Shown piece by piece: positions 50,791-61,008 of a stretch of 64,000 nt of DNA (its first letter is position 1; every line of letters begins with the position of its first letter). Made by a program: the position numbers and the translations under genes. Under the pieces are notes generated by a model. It did not search any database. It had not been told where the DNA came from and worked only from the letters and a program-made list of their open reading frames with translations. The stretch is from an uncultured Alistipes sp. (GTDB taxonomy: Bacteria; Bacteroidota; Bacteroidia; Bacteroidales; Rikenellaceae), in assembly GCA_944326035.1 (NCBI GenBank), contig CALVCS010000006.1, positions 1 through 64,000 of the forward strand. The letters run 5' to 3'.

Positions 50791-53613
50791 TTAGAAGGTG
50801 GCCGAGACGGTCAGCGAGAACGACCGACCCGGGTTATAGCTTTTCGTGACTTGTTCCCGGTATTGCGTCTGGCCCTGTTGGTCGACAAAGGTGGGGAACT
50901 GTTTGAACGCGATGGGTTCGGCCAGCAGATCGCGGAGAGCCAGCTTGAGTTCGAATACCTTGGAGAGCCGCTGGGTGAAGGTCAGATCCACGGCATTGCG
51001 CGGGAGTTCGTAAATATCGGGGATGGTGTTGTTGGAGGTGTTGCCCTGGGAGTCCACGCTTCGGCCGATCCCCACGATGCGTTTCCCGATCCGGTTATAG
51101 AGCAGTCCGGCCGAAAAGCCGATCTTGTCGTTCTGGTAGAACAGGCCGCCGTTAATCAGATAGGGAGACTGACCCTGCATGGGACGATCGTGTTCGATGC
51201 CCTCTTTGGGGAAGTGGACCAGGCTTTTCATCCAGGCCGCGTTGAACGAGAGCATAAAGTTGCGCAGGCCCAGGAAGGCAAGATCCTTCTTGACCTCCAT
51301 CTCCAACCCGTACAGATCGGCCGACAGCGCGTTCTGGAAGGAGTAGATGTACGAGCCTCCGGCATCGGTATAGGTCCATTCGATGGGGTCCTGGAAGTAT
51401 TTGTAGAAGGCCCCGACGGAGATGACTTCTCCGCTGGCGGGATACCATTCGTAACGCAGATCGAGGTTCTGGATCCGGGCCTGTTTCAGATCGGGATTCC
51501 CCATCACGAGGCTGAACATGTCGAAGTCTTCGTAGGTGGAGGGCGACAGCTCGCGGAATTCGGGGCGATTGACCGACATCCCGTAAGCCAGCCGCAGCAA
51601 CATGTCGGGGCGGAGATGGTAGGTGCTATTCAAGGAGGGTAACAGATTGAGATAGTTGTAATCGCGGACCTTGTTGAAGACGTTCCCGTACGAGGTGACC
51701 GAGGTGTTGAAACTTTCCAGGCGAGCGCCGACATAGACGTTGAAGGCCTGCAGCGGAATGTCGAATCCGACGTAAGCCGCTTCGAGGTGGTTCTGGGCCG
51801 AATAGTCGTCCGAGTTTTCGGTGCGGTCGTTGACGTGGATTTTGTCGATCCCCAAATTTTCGGCAACCATGATCTCCTCGGTGGGGCGTTCGGCGAAACC
51901 GGTCGGCAGATCGGCGTCGATATCCCATTTGTATTCGAAATTGCGGGTGCGGTATTCTCGGGTTTTGTATTCGGCGTAAAGCCCGGCTTTCAGCTTGATG
52001 GGGTGTTCGGCCCGACGGTTAAGCGGCTGTGTCAGATTGGCGCCCGCCGAGACGATGTGTTCGTCCAGATCGATGAAATCACGGGTGATGAACGACTGAT
52101 CGATCTGGTAGTTCTCGATCCCGTTGCTGGGGTCTTTCTGGCGCTCTACAATGCGACGGTCGGGCTGCCGTTTGTTGGCGTAGGAGTAGGCGACGTTCCA
52201 GTCCAGACGGGTGTCGCCGAGAATGTGGTCGCCGGCAAATTGTCCGGTGTAGGTGCCGCGGGAGGTGTACAGATACTCCTCTTGCTGCTGTTCGTAGTAG
52301 CCGCTGACGTTGCGATAACCCTCGCGTTCGGTGTAGCGATTCCGACCCAACTGGTTGAACAGGTTCCGGAACTCGTAACGACTGCTGTGATCGGCATCCT
52401 TCGCGGCCGGAACGTAGGAGAGGTTGAGCATGGCTCCCAGTTTCACGTCGTTGGTGTACTGGTTGTCGGTGTATTTGTAGGAGTAGTTCTTCTCGTCGGA
52501 GGTGCCGTTATAGACCCCGTAACGGGAGTTCTCCATGCCCAGGAAGCTCTTGTTGGTGTTGGCGTAGTTGAGGGCGCCGACGACCCCGAACCGGTCGTTG
52601 CGTTTGTTGGTGAACTGGCGGCTGATGGCGAAGGTGAACTTCTGGTCGGGCAGAGGCCGACGGCTCTTGACCCGCCAGTCGCTATTGAACCCCTCCCGGG
52701 TGACCAGGTCGATCTGTTGATCGTTATAGTTATCCAGGCGGCGGGGTACCCAATCGCGCAATGCACGCTTACCGTTATCAAATCCCAAAAAATCGGTCCC
52801 GCTGCCTGGATTGTATTTGAAATCATGGGTATGCGTCATGCTGTTGAACCCCGTACTGTAACTGAGTTGAATAAAATTCTTCTCGGGGAGGACTTTGGTA
52901 CGAATTTGGACGAACCCTCCGGAAAAGTCGCCGGGAATCTCGGGGGCGGGCGATTTGACGATCATCATATTTTCGATCTGTCCGCTGGGGATGATGTCGA
53001 ACGAGAAGGAACGGGTATCGGCCTCGGAACTGGGTACGGCCGCTCCGTTGATCCAGACATTGTTGTAGCGCTGGGCCAGGCCGCGGACGACGACGAATTT
53101 GTCGTCGAGAATCGAGATGCCGGGAATACGTTTGACCACTTCCGAGGCGTCACGGTCCTGGGTGCGGGCGATGGCCTGTCCGGAAATTCCGCTGGCCACC
53201 AACGACATGTCGCGCATTTGAGCGAGCAAACCGGCATCGCTGCTGACCTTGCGGGTGGCAACTACCACGATATTTTCCAGCTGGCTGACCTCTTCGACCA
53301 GCGAGACATTGAGAATGTAGGATTGATCGGGTTGCAGGTCGATGGTCTCGGAAGAGAACGATTTATAGGAGAGAAACGAAATGTTGATTTTATAGGGGCC
53401 CGGTTCGAGGCCGGTCAGCAGAAAATCGCCGGAGACATCTGTGGCGGTACCGCGGGTCGTCCCTTCGAGCAGAACGGCGGCTCCGATGATGGGATCGCCG
53501 GTGGTGGCGTCGGTGACTTTCCCGCGAATGACGCCCGGTTTTTCGGCGGCTCCCAGCGGAGCGAAGAGACTACTGAAACAAAGAACGAAAAAAAGTAAAA
53601 ATAACTGCTTCAT
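50791..53613 (-). CDS. TonB-dependent receptor with carboxypeptidase-regulatory-like domain
   Basis: 940 residues. The signal peptide is ~1-23. Residues ~27-110 form a carboxypeptidase-regulatory-like beta domain (GVIRGKVTDATTGDPIIGAA). The plug domain is ~115-250 (KRIPGISILDDKFVVVRGLAQRYNNVWINGAAVPSS). The beta-barrel runs to the C-terminus (GRSFSLTVSATF, aromatic end). Such receptors pull large or scarce ligands across the outer membrane using TonB. The SusC-type segment before the plug and a SusD partner are missing, so it is not a standard starch-type system. It is first gene of a two-gene unit with the beta-helix lipoprotein. Start ATG at 53613, 33 bases after the -7 element. Confidence 0.9.
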   Translation of the reverse strand: MKQLFLLFFVLCFSSLFAPLGAAEKPGVIRGKVTDATTGDPIIGAAVLLEGTTRGTATDVSGDFLLTGLEPGPYKINISFLSYKSFSSETIDLQPDQSYILNVSLVEEVSQLENIVVVATRKVSSDAGLLAQMRDMSLVASGISGQAIARTQDRDASEVVKRIPGISILDDKFVVVRGLAQRYNNVWINGAAVPSSEADTRSFSFDIIPSGQIENMMIVKSPAPEIPGDFSGGFVQIRTKVLPEKNFIQLSYSTGFNSMTHTHDFKYNPGSGTDFLGFDNGKRALRDWVPRRLDNYNDQQIDLVTREGFNSDWRVKSRRPLPDQKFTFAISRQFTNKRNDRFGVVGALNYANTNKSFLGMENSRYGVYNGTSDEKNYSYKYTDNQYTNDVKLGAMLNLSYVPAAKDADHSSRYEFRNLFNQLGRNRYTEREGYRNVSGYYEQQQEEYLYTSRGTYTGQFAGDHILGDTRLDWNVAYSYANKRQPDRRIVERQKDPSNGIENYQIDQSFITRDFIDLDEHIVSAGANLTQPLNRRAEHPIKLKAGLYAEYKTREYRTRNFEYKWDIDADLPTGFAERPTEEIMVAENLGIDKIHVNDRTENSDDYSAQNHLEAAYVGFDIPLQAFNVYVGARLESFNTSVTSYGNVFNKVRDYNYLNLLPSLNSTYHLRPDMLLRLAYGMSVNRPEFRELSPSTYEDFDMFSLVMGNPDLKQARIQNLDLRYEWYPASGEVISVGAFYKYFQDPIEWTYTDAGGSYIYSFQNALSADLYGLEMEVKKDLAFLGLRNFMLSFNAAWMKSLVHFPKEGIEHDRPMQGQSPYLINGGLFYQNDKIGFSAGLLYNRIGKRIVGIGRSVDSQGNTSNNTIPDIYELPRNAVDLTFTQRLSKVFELKLALRDLLAEPIAFKQFPTFVDQQGQTQYREQVTKSYNPGRSFSLTVSATF

Positions 53614-53645
53614 ACAACGATTGGGATTTGTTCGATTTTCGGAGG

Positions 53646-53653
53646 CAAAGGTA
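53646..53653 (-). promoter_or_regulatory. -7 promoter element of the TonB receptor unit
   Basis: The minus strand reads TACCTTTG (exact), 33 bases before the ATG at 53613. Confidence 0.65.
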
Positions 53654-53674
53654 TCCGGGCCGTATGAGCCAGAG

Positions 53675-53744
53675 GTTAAGTTCGTGCGAGCAAATGGGTA
53701 AGTTTAGGTTAGCGTAGAGTTAAGAGGCCTTAACGTTTCGTTAA
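53675..53744. promoter_or_regulatory. Candidate operator region with nested GTTAA palindromes
   Basis: TTAAG-AGGC-CTTAA (53720-53733) overlaps TTAACG-TTT-CGTTAA (53730-53744), and another GTTAAG lies at 53675. They lie upstream of the -7 element of the TonB receptor, a position suited to activator binding. Confidence 0.45.
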
Positions 53745-53926
53745 ACAACGCCTGGAGGCGGCCCCCCTGATCGGGGTGGGTCCGGACGGATTCCGGGGAC
53801 AGACTGGTGGCGCACCATGAAAAAGAGCCGCCCGTCGCAGGAAAGAAAAGCCGCTCGAACAATAAAAATCGAGGTTTCCCCTTTTTTAGTTAGCGGGAGA
53901 GGCGCTGTATAGAACCAGAAAAAGAT

Positions 53927-53934
53927 TACCTTTG
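53927..53934 (+). promoter_or_regulatory. -7 promoter element of porX
   Basis: TACCTTTG (exact), 16 bases before the ATG at 53951. No clear -33 element. Confidence 0.65.
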
Positions 53935-53950
53935 TTAAAAACATTCGTCT

Positions 53951-55504
53951 ATGAATGGAGTCAAGATTTTGTGGGTGGACGATGAGATCGATCTGCTCAA
54001 GCCCCATCTGCTCTTCCTGCAGGGGAAAGGCTATGAGGTGGAGACCTGCAACAACGGCTACGATGCCATCGATCTGGTGGCGTCGCGCCCCTTCGATTTG
54101 ATTATCCTCGATGAGATGATGCCGGGGTTGACCGGCCTCGAAACCTTGCCGCGGATTAAAGAGCTGCGCCCGACCACTCCGGTGATCATGGTGACCAAAA
54201 GCGAAGAGGAGAACATTATGGATAAAGCCGTGGGGTCGAAAATCGCCGATTACCTTATCAAACCGGTCAACCCCAATCAGGTGCTGCTCTCCATTAAGAA
54301 GAATGTGCACAGCCATCAGCTGGTGACCGAACAGAGTACGGCCGATTACCGGAGCGAATTCGGTCGGATCGCCAGTTCGTTTACCGAGGCCCGGAACTTT
54401 GCCGACTGGGTGAACATCTATAAGAAATTGGTGGGTTGGGAGGTCGAATTGACCGAGTCCGACGATGCGAGCATTCGCGAAATCCTGGCCTTCCAACGCA
54501 ATGAGGCCAATAATGAATTCGCCAAATTTATTCGGGCCCACTACCTGGATTGGTTTACCGACCGGGATGACCAGACCCCGGTGCTGTCGCACAACCTGAT
54601 GCGGAGCAAAATCTTCCCGGTCGTGGACAACCATCGGAAAACCACCTTGTTGCTGATCGATAATTTCCGTTATGACCAGTGGCGGGTGATCCATCCGGTG
54701 TTGCACAACCTGTTCGAGGTCGATCGCGAGGATTTCTATTGCAGTATTTTACCGACGGCCACCCAGTATGCCCGGAATGCGATCTTTGCCGGCCTGACGC
54801 CCATGGCCATCGACAAGCTGATGCCCGATCTGTGGCTCAACGATAACGAAGAGGGCGGAAAGAACCAACACGAAGAGGAGTTCTTGCGACGCCAGATCCA
54901 ATCGTTGGGGAAAGGCTACAAGCTCTCGTTCGATAAAATTATCAAATCGGACTCGGGGAAAAAGCTGCTCGACAACATGGACCGGGTCTATAATGCCGAC
55001 TTTTCGGTGATCGTCTACAACTTCTTGGACATCCTCTCCCATGCCCGGACCGAAACCCAGATTATTCGGGATTTGGCCGAAGACGAAGCGGCCTTCCGTT
55101 CGTTGACCCGATCCTGGTTCGAGCATTCGGATATCTACCAGATGATGAAGCTGCTGGCCGAACGGGGCCATACGGTGATCGTCACCTCGGATCACGGGAC
55201 GATCCGGGTGGACCATCCGGTCAAGGTGCAGGGCGACCGGGAAACCTCGACCAACCTGCGCTACAAAACGGGCCGGAACCTGGGCTTCAATGCCAAAGAG
55301 GTGTTCGCCATCACCAAACCCGAACAGGCTCACCTGCCCAAATCAAATCTTACGTCAACCTATATTTTTGCCTATAACCGTGACTTTTTCGTCTATCCGA
55401 CCAATACCAACCAGTTCGTGCGCTACTACAACAATACGTTCCAGCACGGCGGGATTTCGATGGAAGAGATGATCGTTCCGTTCATCGTCCTGAGTCCCAA
55501 ATAG
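53951..55504 (+). CDS. porX: PorX-type response regulator with alkaline-phosphatase-like domain
   Basis: 517 residues. Receiver domain 1-120: Asp10/Asp11/Glu12 (WVDDE), phospho-acceptor Asp54 in IILDEMMP, and Lys in IKPVNPNQ. Then a helical linker (~125-200), and a PglZ/alkaline-phosphatase-superfamily domain (~205-515), with LLLIDNFRYDQWRV (metal-ligand Asp), ATQYARNAIFAGLTP (nucleophile Thr), VYNFLDILSHARTE and VIVTSDHGTIRVDHP (Asp-His pair). PorX regulates type IX secretion in Porphyromonas and is reported to act on oligonucleotides. The protein is also kept in Bacteroidota where a type IX system is not evident. No other Por genes are seen here. tsaE follows by 41 bases. Confidence 0.93.
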   Translation: MNGVKILWVDDEIDLLKPHLLFLQGKGYEVETCNNGYDAIDLVASRPFDLIILDEMMPGLTGLETLPRIKELRPTTPVIMVTKSEEENIMDKAVGSKIADYLIKPVNPNQVLLSIKKNVHSHQLVTEQSTADYRSEFGRIASSFTEARNFADWVNIYKKLVGWEVELTESDDASIREILAFQRNEANNEFAKFIRAHYLDWFTDRDDQTPVLSHNLMRSKIFPVVDNHRKTTLLLIDNFRYDQWRVIHPVLHNLFEVDREDFYCSILPTATQYARNAIFAGLTPMAIDKLMPDLWLNDNEEGGKNQHEEEFLRRQIQSLGKGYKLSFDKIIKSDSGKKLLDNMDRVYNADFSVIVYNFLDILSHARTETQIIRDLAEDEAAFRSLTRSWFEHSDIYQMMKLLAERGHTVIVTSDHGTIRVDHPVKVQGDRETSTNLRYKTGRNLGFNAKEVFAITKPEQAHLPKSNLTSTYIFAYNRDFFVYPTNTNQFVRYYNNTFQHGGISMEEMIVPFIVLSPK

Positions 55505-55545
55505 AACCGGTCGGAGCCGAGACAGAGTGACTATTTATATTGTCT

Positions 55546-55965
55546 ATGGAATCTATCCAAGTGAATTCTCCGGACGATCTGCCGGAGGTGGCGCAGGCCA
55601 TTCTCGATCATCTGCAAGGGCGCCATTTGGTCGCCTTCCGGGGCCCGATGGGGGCCGGTAAAACCACCCTGATCCGGGCGATTTGCGAACAGCTGGGGGT
55701 GACCGATACCGTCACCAGCCCCACCTTTGCCCTGATCAACGAATACAAGGACGCTCAGGGTGAGCCGGTCTACCACTTCGATTTCTATCGGATCGAAAAA
55801 CTGGAAGAGGCTTTCGATTTCGGCTATGAAGAGTATTTCTTCAGTGACCACCTGTGTCTGGTGGAGTGGCCTGAAAAGATCGAATCCCTGCTGCCCGATG
55901 AAGGCGTGATGAATGTTGTCATCGAAATCCTGGATAAGGAGAGTCGGCGAATCTCCTTCGATTGA
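55546..55965 (+). CDS. tsaE: tRNA t6A biosynthesis ATPase TsaE
   Basis: 139 residues from the ATG at 55546; a TTG two codons earlier is not needed. TsaE powers the TsaB-TsaD complex that makes t6A37 in ANN-decoding tRNAs. Visible: Walker A RGPMGAGKTTLIRA (~33-46), TSPTFALINEY switch segment, YHFDFYRIEKLEE and CLVEWPEKIESLLP, all TsaE hallmarks. Length is normal. It is likely co-transcribed with porX. Confidence 0.95.
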   Translation: MESIQVNSPDDLPEVAQAILDHLQGRHLVAFRGPMGAGKTTLIRAICEQLGVTDTVTSPTFALINEYKDAQGEPVYHFDFYRIEKLEEAFDFGYEEYFFSDHLCLVEWPEKIESLLPDEGVMNVVIEILDKESRRISFD

Positions 55966-56341
55966 TCGCCGAATAACCTCCTTCCCTGAGAGCTGCTCCC
56001 CGTAGTGTTTGGGAGGAGAGCCTATTTATATTAGTCTTTCCAGATGGGCTGTTCGGAGGGTCTATTCGAAGGGCGTTTCGGAGGATCCGCCCAGGATTTT
56101 TCGGGTTCGGAAGCTCCTGTAGGATGGCAGAAGAGGGCTTTGTGCGTCAATTCGTCAGGCAAGTCTGGCCGGAAATGACCGATTCTGTGCCATTCTGACC
56201 CTCGATGTCAGGCGATCGGGTTCATTTTTCCGACGCGATTTTTCTGGCAGCTATTTTGCAGGGTCTTTCGGTACAATTACCCATCGGGAGGGTTCCCCCA
56301 GAGAGCCCTCCGTTCGAAAAAAGGACACAAAATAAAAGACT
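55966..56341. other. Intergenic before clpB, no gene seen
   Basis: No gene, RNA, CIRCE-like inverted repeat or clear TAnnTTTG is recognised. The clpB promoter must lie here but cannot be placed; TATTTTG near 56254 is only a partial match. Confidence 0.4.
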
Positions 56342-58933
56342 ATGAATATAAACAATTTGACTATCAAAGCACAGGAAGTCCTGCAGAGTGCCATGAACGT
56401 GGCTTCGTCTGAGGGCAACCAAGCGGTGGAACCGCTCCATATCCTGGATGCCGTTCTTAGCCAAGAACAGGGCGTAGGTAGTTTCTTGTTGCAGAAGGTG
56501 GGGGTCAATGTACGGGCCCTGCAGGCCATGGTGCAACAGGAGCTGAACCGACTGCCTAAAGTGTCGGGTGGAGAAGCTTACTTCTCGCGCGAAAGCTCGG
56601 AAGTAATTCAGAAAGCCATCGATGCCACCTCGCAGTTCGGCGATAAATACGCTTCGGTCGAACATCTGTTGTTGGGGATTCTCGGCGATAAGGGAACGGC
56701 CGGCCGTCTGATTAAAGATGCCGGAGCCACCGAAAAAGAGTTGGTCGCTGCCATTCGGGAGTTGCGGAAAGGATCGACCGTGGACAGCCAAACTAGCGAA
56801 CAGACGTATGATGCCTTGGGAAAATACGCCGTCAACCTGAACGAAATGGCCCGGAGCGGGAAACTCGACCCGGTCATCGGTCGTGATGAAGAAATCCGTC
56901 GGGTGTTGCAGATTCTGTCGCGGCGTACGAAAAACAACCCTATCCTGGTCGGAGAACCGGGGGTCGGTAAGACCGCTATCGCCGAAGGGATCGCACACCG
57001 GATCGTCGACGGCGATGTGCCCGAAAATCTGCGGAGCAAACAGATCTTCTCGTTGGATATGGGGGCGTTGATCGCCGGGGCCAAATACAAAGGGGAGTTC
57101 GAAGAACGACTTAAAGCCGTTGTTAAAGAGGTAGTTTCCTCGGAAGGCGAAATCCTGCTGTTCATCGATGAAATCCATACCTTGGTGGGTGCCGGTAAGA
57201 GCGACGGAGCCATGGATGCCGCCAATATCCTGAAACCGGCGCTGGCTCGAGGCGAATTGCGGGCCATCGGGGCCACGACCTTGGACGAATTCCAGAAATA
57301 CTTCGAAGCCGATAAGGCCCTCGAACGTCGTTTCCAGAAGGTGATGGTCGACGAACCGAGTACGGCCGATGCCATCTCGATTCTGCGTGGACTGAAGGAA
57401 CGTTACGAAAATCACCACAAAGTGCGGATCAAAGATGAAGCGATCATCGCTTCGGTCGAACTGTCTCACCGGTACATCACGTCGCGTTTCTTGCCCGATA
57501 AAGCCATCGACCTGGTGGATGAAGCCGCCGCCAAACTGCGGATGGAGATGAACTCGGTGCCCGAAGAGATCGATGAACTGGATCGTAAGGTCCGTCAGTT
57601 GGAAATCGAACGGGAAGCCATCCGTCGGGAAAAGGATCAGGGACGTATCGAAGAGTTGACCCATGAGATCGACGAATTGAACGCCAAACGGACCACGTTG
57701 CGTGCCAAATGGCAAAGCGAACGGGATGTGTTGGAAAAGATCCAGAAGAACAAACAGCTGATCGACGATTTGAAACTGCAGGCTGCTGAAGCCGAACGAA
57801 GCGGGGACTATGGAAAAGTAGCCGAAATCCGTTACGGGAAGATTCAGGACGCTGAAAACGAGATCAAGAAACTCCAGGCTGAAATGGCCAAGGCCAATGA
57901 AGCCGGAGCGATGATCAAGGAAGAGGTCGATGCCGAAGATATCGCGGAAGTAGTGGCTCGTTGGACGGGGATTCCGGTCAGCCGGATGATGCAGAGCGAA
58001 CGGGAAAAACTGCTGCGCATGGAGAGCGAACTGCACGATCGGGTGGTCGGTCAGGATGCTGCCATTACGGCGATCGCCAATGCCGTACGTCGGTCACGGG
58101 CCGGGCTGCAGGATATGCGTCGACCGATCGGGTCGTTCATCTTCCTGGGGACTACCGGGGTCGGTAAGACCGAATTGGCCAAAGCCCTGGCTGAGTATCT
58201 GTTCAACGATGACAACATGATGACGCGTATCGATATGAGTGAATATCAGGAACGTCACAGCGTGTCGCGATTGATCGGGGCACCTCCGGGATATGTCGGT
58301 TATGACGAAGGGGGTCAGCTGACCGAAGCCGTACGACGCAAACCCTATTCGGTCGTGCTGCTCGATGAAATCGAAAAGGCTCACCCGGATGTCTTCAACA
58401 TTCTGTTGCAGGTGTTGGATGACGGGCGGTTGACCGATAACAAAGGTCGGACGGTCGATTTCCGCAATACGATCATCATCATGACCTCGAACATCGGGTC
58501 GCAACTGATCCTCGAAAACTTCTCGAAATACACCAACGATACGCCGCCTGAATCGGTGATCGACAAGACGCGTGACGAAGTGTTCGAATTGTTGAAACAG
58601 ACGGTTCGTCCCGAATTCCTGAACCGTATCGACGAAATCGTGATGTTCACGCCCTTGAACAAGGATGATGTTCATCAGATTGTCCTGATGCAGATCGAAG
58701 GCATCAACCGGATGCTGGCTCAGAACAGCATTCGTCTGGAAGTGAGCGATCTGGCTGTCGATTGGTTGGCCAACAAAGGGTTCGATCCGGCCTTCGGGGC
58801 ACGTCCCGTGAAACGGACCTTGCAGAAATACCTGGTCAATGAACTCTCGAAAGAGATCTTGGCCGGTAAGGTGGATCGGAACAGCGTGATCAAGGTGGAT
58901 GTCCAAGGCGATAGCCTGGTATTCAAGAATTGA
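56342..58933 (+). CDS. clpB: ATP-dependent disaggregase ClpB
   Basis: 863 residues, the usual length. A hexameric AAA+ chaperone that pulls proteins out of aggregates with DnaK. Domains in order: Clp_N repeat domain (1-~145); first AAA+ with Walker A GEPGVGKT (204-211) and Walker [11 protein letters not shown]; the long coiled-coil middle domain (~400-530: [21 protein letters not shown] to [18 protein letters not shown]), which marks ClpB rather than ClpA/C; second AAA+ with [19 protein letters not shown] and [16 protein letters not shown]; and the C-terminal D2-small domain ([19 protein letters not shown]). Its body has strong, uniform codon use. Ends at a clear terminator. Confidence 0.97.
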   Translation: MNINNLTIKAQEVLQSAMNVASSEGNQAVEPLHILDAVLSQEQGVGSFLLQKVGVNVRALQAMVQQELNRLPKVSGGEAYFSRESSEVIQKAIDATSQFGDKYASVEHLLLGILGDKGTAGRLIKDAGATEKELVAAIRELRKGSTVDSQTSEQTYDALGKYAVNLNEMARSGKLDPVIGRDEEIRRVLQILSRRTKNNPILVGEPGVGKTAIAEGIAHRIVDGDVPENLRSKQIFSLDMGALIAGAKYKGEFEERLKAVVKEVVSSEGEILLFIDEIHTLVGAGKSDGAMDAANILKPALARGELRAIGATTLDEFQKYFEADKALERRFQKVMVDEPSTADAISILRGLKERYENHHKVRIKDEAIIASVELSHRYITSRFLPDKAIDLVDEAAAKLRMEMNSVPEEIDELDRKVRQLEIEREAIRREKDQGRIEELTHEIDELNAKRTTLRAKWQSERDVLEKIQKNKQLIDDLKLQAAEAERSGDYGKVAEIRYGKIQDAENEIKKLQAEMAKANEAGAMIKEEVDAEDIAEVVARWTGIPVSRMMQSEREKLLRMESELHDRVVGQDAAITAIANAVRRSRAGLQDMRRPIGSFIFLGTTGVGKTELAKALAEYLFNDDNMMTRIDMSEYQERHSVSRLIGAPPGYVGYDEGGQLTEAVRRKPYSVVLLDEIEKAHPDVFNILLQVLDDGRLTDNKGRTVDFRNTIIIMTSNIGSQLILENFSKYTNDTPPESVIDKTRDEVFELLKQTVRPEFLNRIDEIVMFTPLNKDDVHQIVLMQIEGINRMLAQNSIRLEVSDLAVDWLANKGFDPAFGARPVKRTLQKYLVNELSKEILAGKVDRNSVIKVDVQGDSLVFKN

Positions 58934-58948
58934 TCGGGCTCTTGATAG

Positions 58949-58988
58949 AAGCCGGACCATCCGTAGAGGATGGCCCGGCTTATTTTTT
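58949..58988 (+). terminator. Terminator of clpB
   Basis: AAGCCGG(A)CCATCC pairs with GGATGGCCCGGCTT, loop GTAGA, followed by ATTTTTT. Confidence 0.9.
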
Positions 58989-59091
58989 GTCGTTTCGGAC
59001 GAAAAATGAGATCTTTGTCGTCGGACGGGCTGTACCGAGGACCAGACTGTACCTCCGCGAGCCATAAACCGAAAGACGAAAGAAATCCGAG

Positions 59092-59544
59092 ATGGAGTGG
59101 TTGTTGAATTTAGGGTATGCAGGGCTGTTCATCGGGTCGTTTCTGGCGGCCACGATCATCCCGTTCAGTTCGGACGTGATGTTGGTGGGTATGCTGTCGG
59201 CCGGTGGACAGGTCTGGGTGTGTGTGGCGGTGGCTTCGTTGGGAAACTGGCTGGGAGGACTCACCTCCTATTGGTTGGGACGACTGGGAAAATGGGAGTG
59301 GCTGGAAAAATATGCACGGGTCAAACCGGAAACGCTGCTCCGGCAGAAAAAGAATGTGGATCGTTTCGGGGCGGCCTTGGCTTTACTTACCTGGCTGCCT
59401 TTTGTGGGGGATGTCTTTGCCATTGCCTTGGGTTTCTATCGGACGGAACCGTGCAAAACGGCCTTGTTGATGCTGATCGGCAAGACGGCCCGGTTTGTGA
59501 TGTGGGCGCTGTTGTTCGTCGTCTGGAAGCAAAACGGGGGCTAA
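59092..59544 (+). CDS. YqaA-type DedA/VTT-domain membrane protein
   Basis: 150 residues with four or five hydrophobic segments. The SNARE-associated/VTT (DedA) signature is visible as FIGSFLAATIIPFSSDVMLVGML near the start, ASLGNWLGGLTSYWLGRLG in the middle, and LLTWLPFVGDVFAIALGFYR, where the family has its conserved G-x-x-R type loop. It matches the short YqaA branch. DedA proteins are linked to lipid-carrier recycling and membrane homeostasis. It sits between the clpB terminator and its own terminator, so it is a single-gene unit. Confidence 0.85.
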   Translation: MEWLLNLGYAGLFIGSFLAATIIPFSSDVMLVGMLSAGGQVWVCVAVASLGNWLGGLTSYWLGRLGKWEWLEKYARVKPETLLRQKKNVDRFGAALALLTWLPFVGDVFAIALGFYRTEPCKTALLMLIGKTARFVMWALLFVVWKQNGG

Positions 59545-59629
59545 ACCCGACCCTGCACGACATGGATTCGCGCCGTGCCGAGCGGGAAAGCTTGCGAACC
59601 GCAGGTGATCGACCCGGAACCCGATAAAC

Positions 59630-59666
59630 AAGGGGAGTGCCTGTGGAAATGGGCACTCCCCTTTTG
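59630..59666 (+). terminator. Terminator after the YqaA gene
   Basis: AAGGGGAGTGCC (59630-59641) pairs perfectly with GGCACTCCCCTT (59652-59663), followed by TT; on the minus strand the T run is weak. Confidence 0.75.
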
Positions 59667-59720
59667 CGTCTCTGTGTTTTTGCGTCTCTTTGCGCGTCTG
59701 CTTGTGCGGAAAAGGTGTGT

Positions 59721-60902
<1,182 letters not shown>

Positions 60903-60920
60903 GGTCGTATAAATGGTATC

Positions 60921-60928
60921 CAAAGGTA
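60921..60928 (-). promoter_or_regulatory. -7 promoter element of the MalY/PatB gene
   Basis: The minus strand reads TACCTTTG (exact). It lies 19 bases before the chosen ATG and forms a back-to-back pair with the element at 60952-60959. Confidence 0.65.
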
Positions 60929-60951
60929 GATGAAATTGTGAAAATTAAGCA

Positions 60952-60959
60952 TACCTTTG
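60952..60959 (+). promoter_or_regulatory. -7 promoter element of the pseudouridine synthase gene
   Basis: TACCTTTG (exact), 49 bases before the ATG at 61009, 23 bases from the opposite-facing element. Confidence 0.65.
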
Positions 60960-61008
60960 CAATGTTTTATCGAAGATAGCTTGTAAGAATATTCTTAATT
61001 GACTGCCG

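Noticed and set aside
51787..53598. 603-codon open frame on the plus strand opposite the TonB receptor
   Set aside because: It is antisense to a gene with clear receptor domains; its product is Val/Gly/Asp-rich with no domain, as expected from GC-rich antisense reading.
56222..58036. 604-codon open frame opposite clpB
   Set aside because: It mirrors the clpB frame; Phe/His/Gln-rich product without domains.
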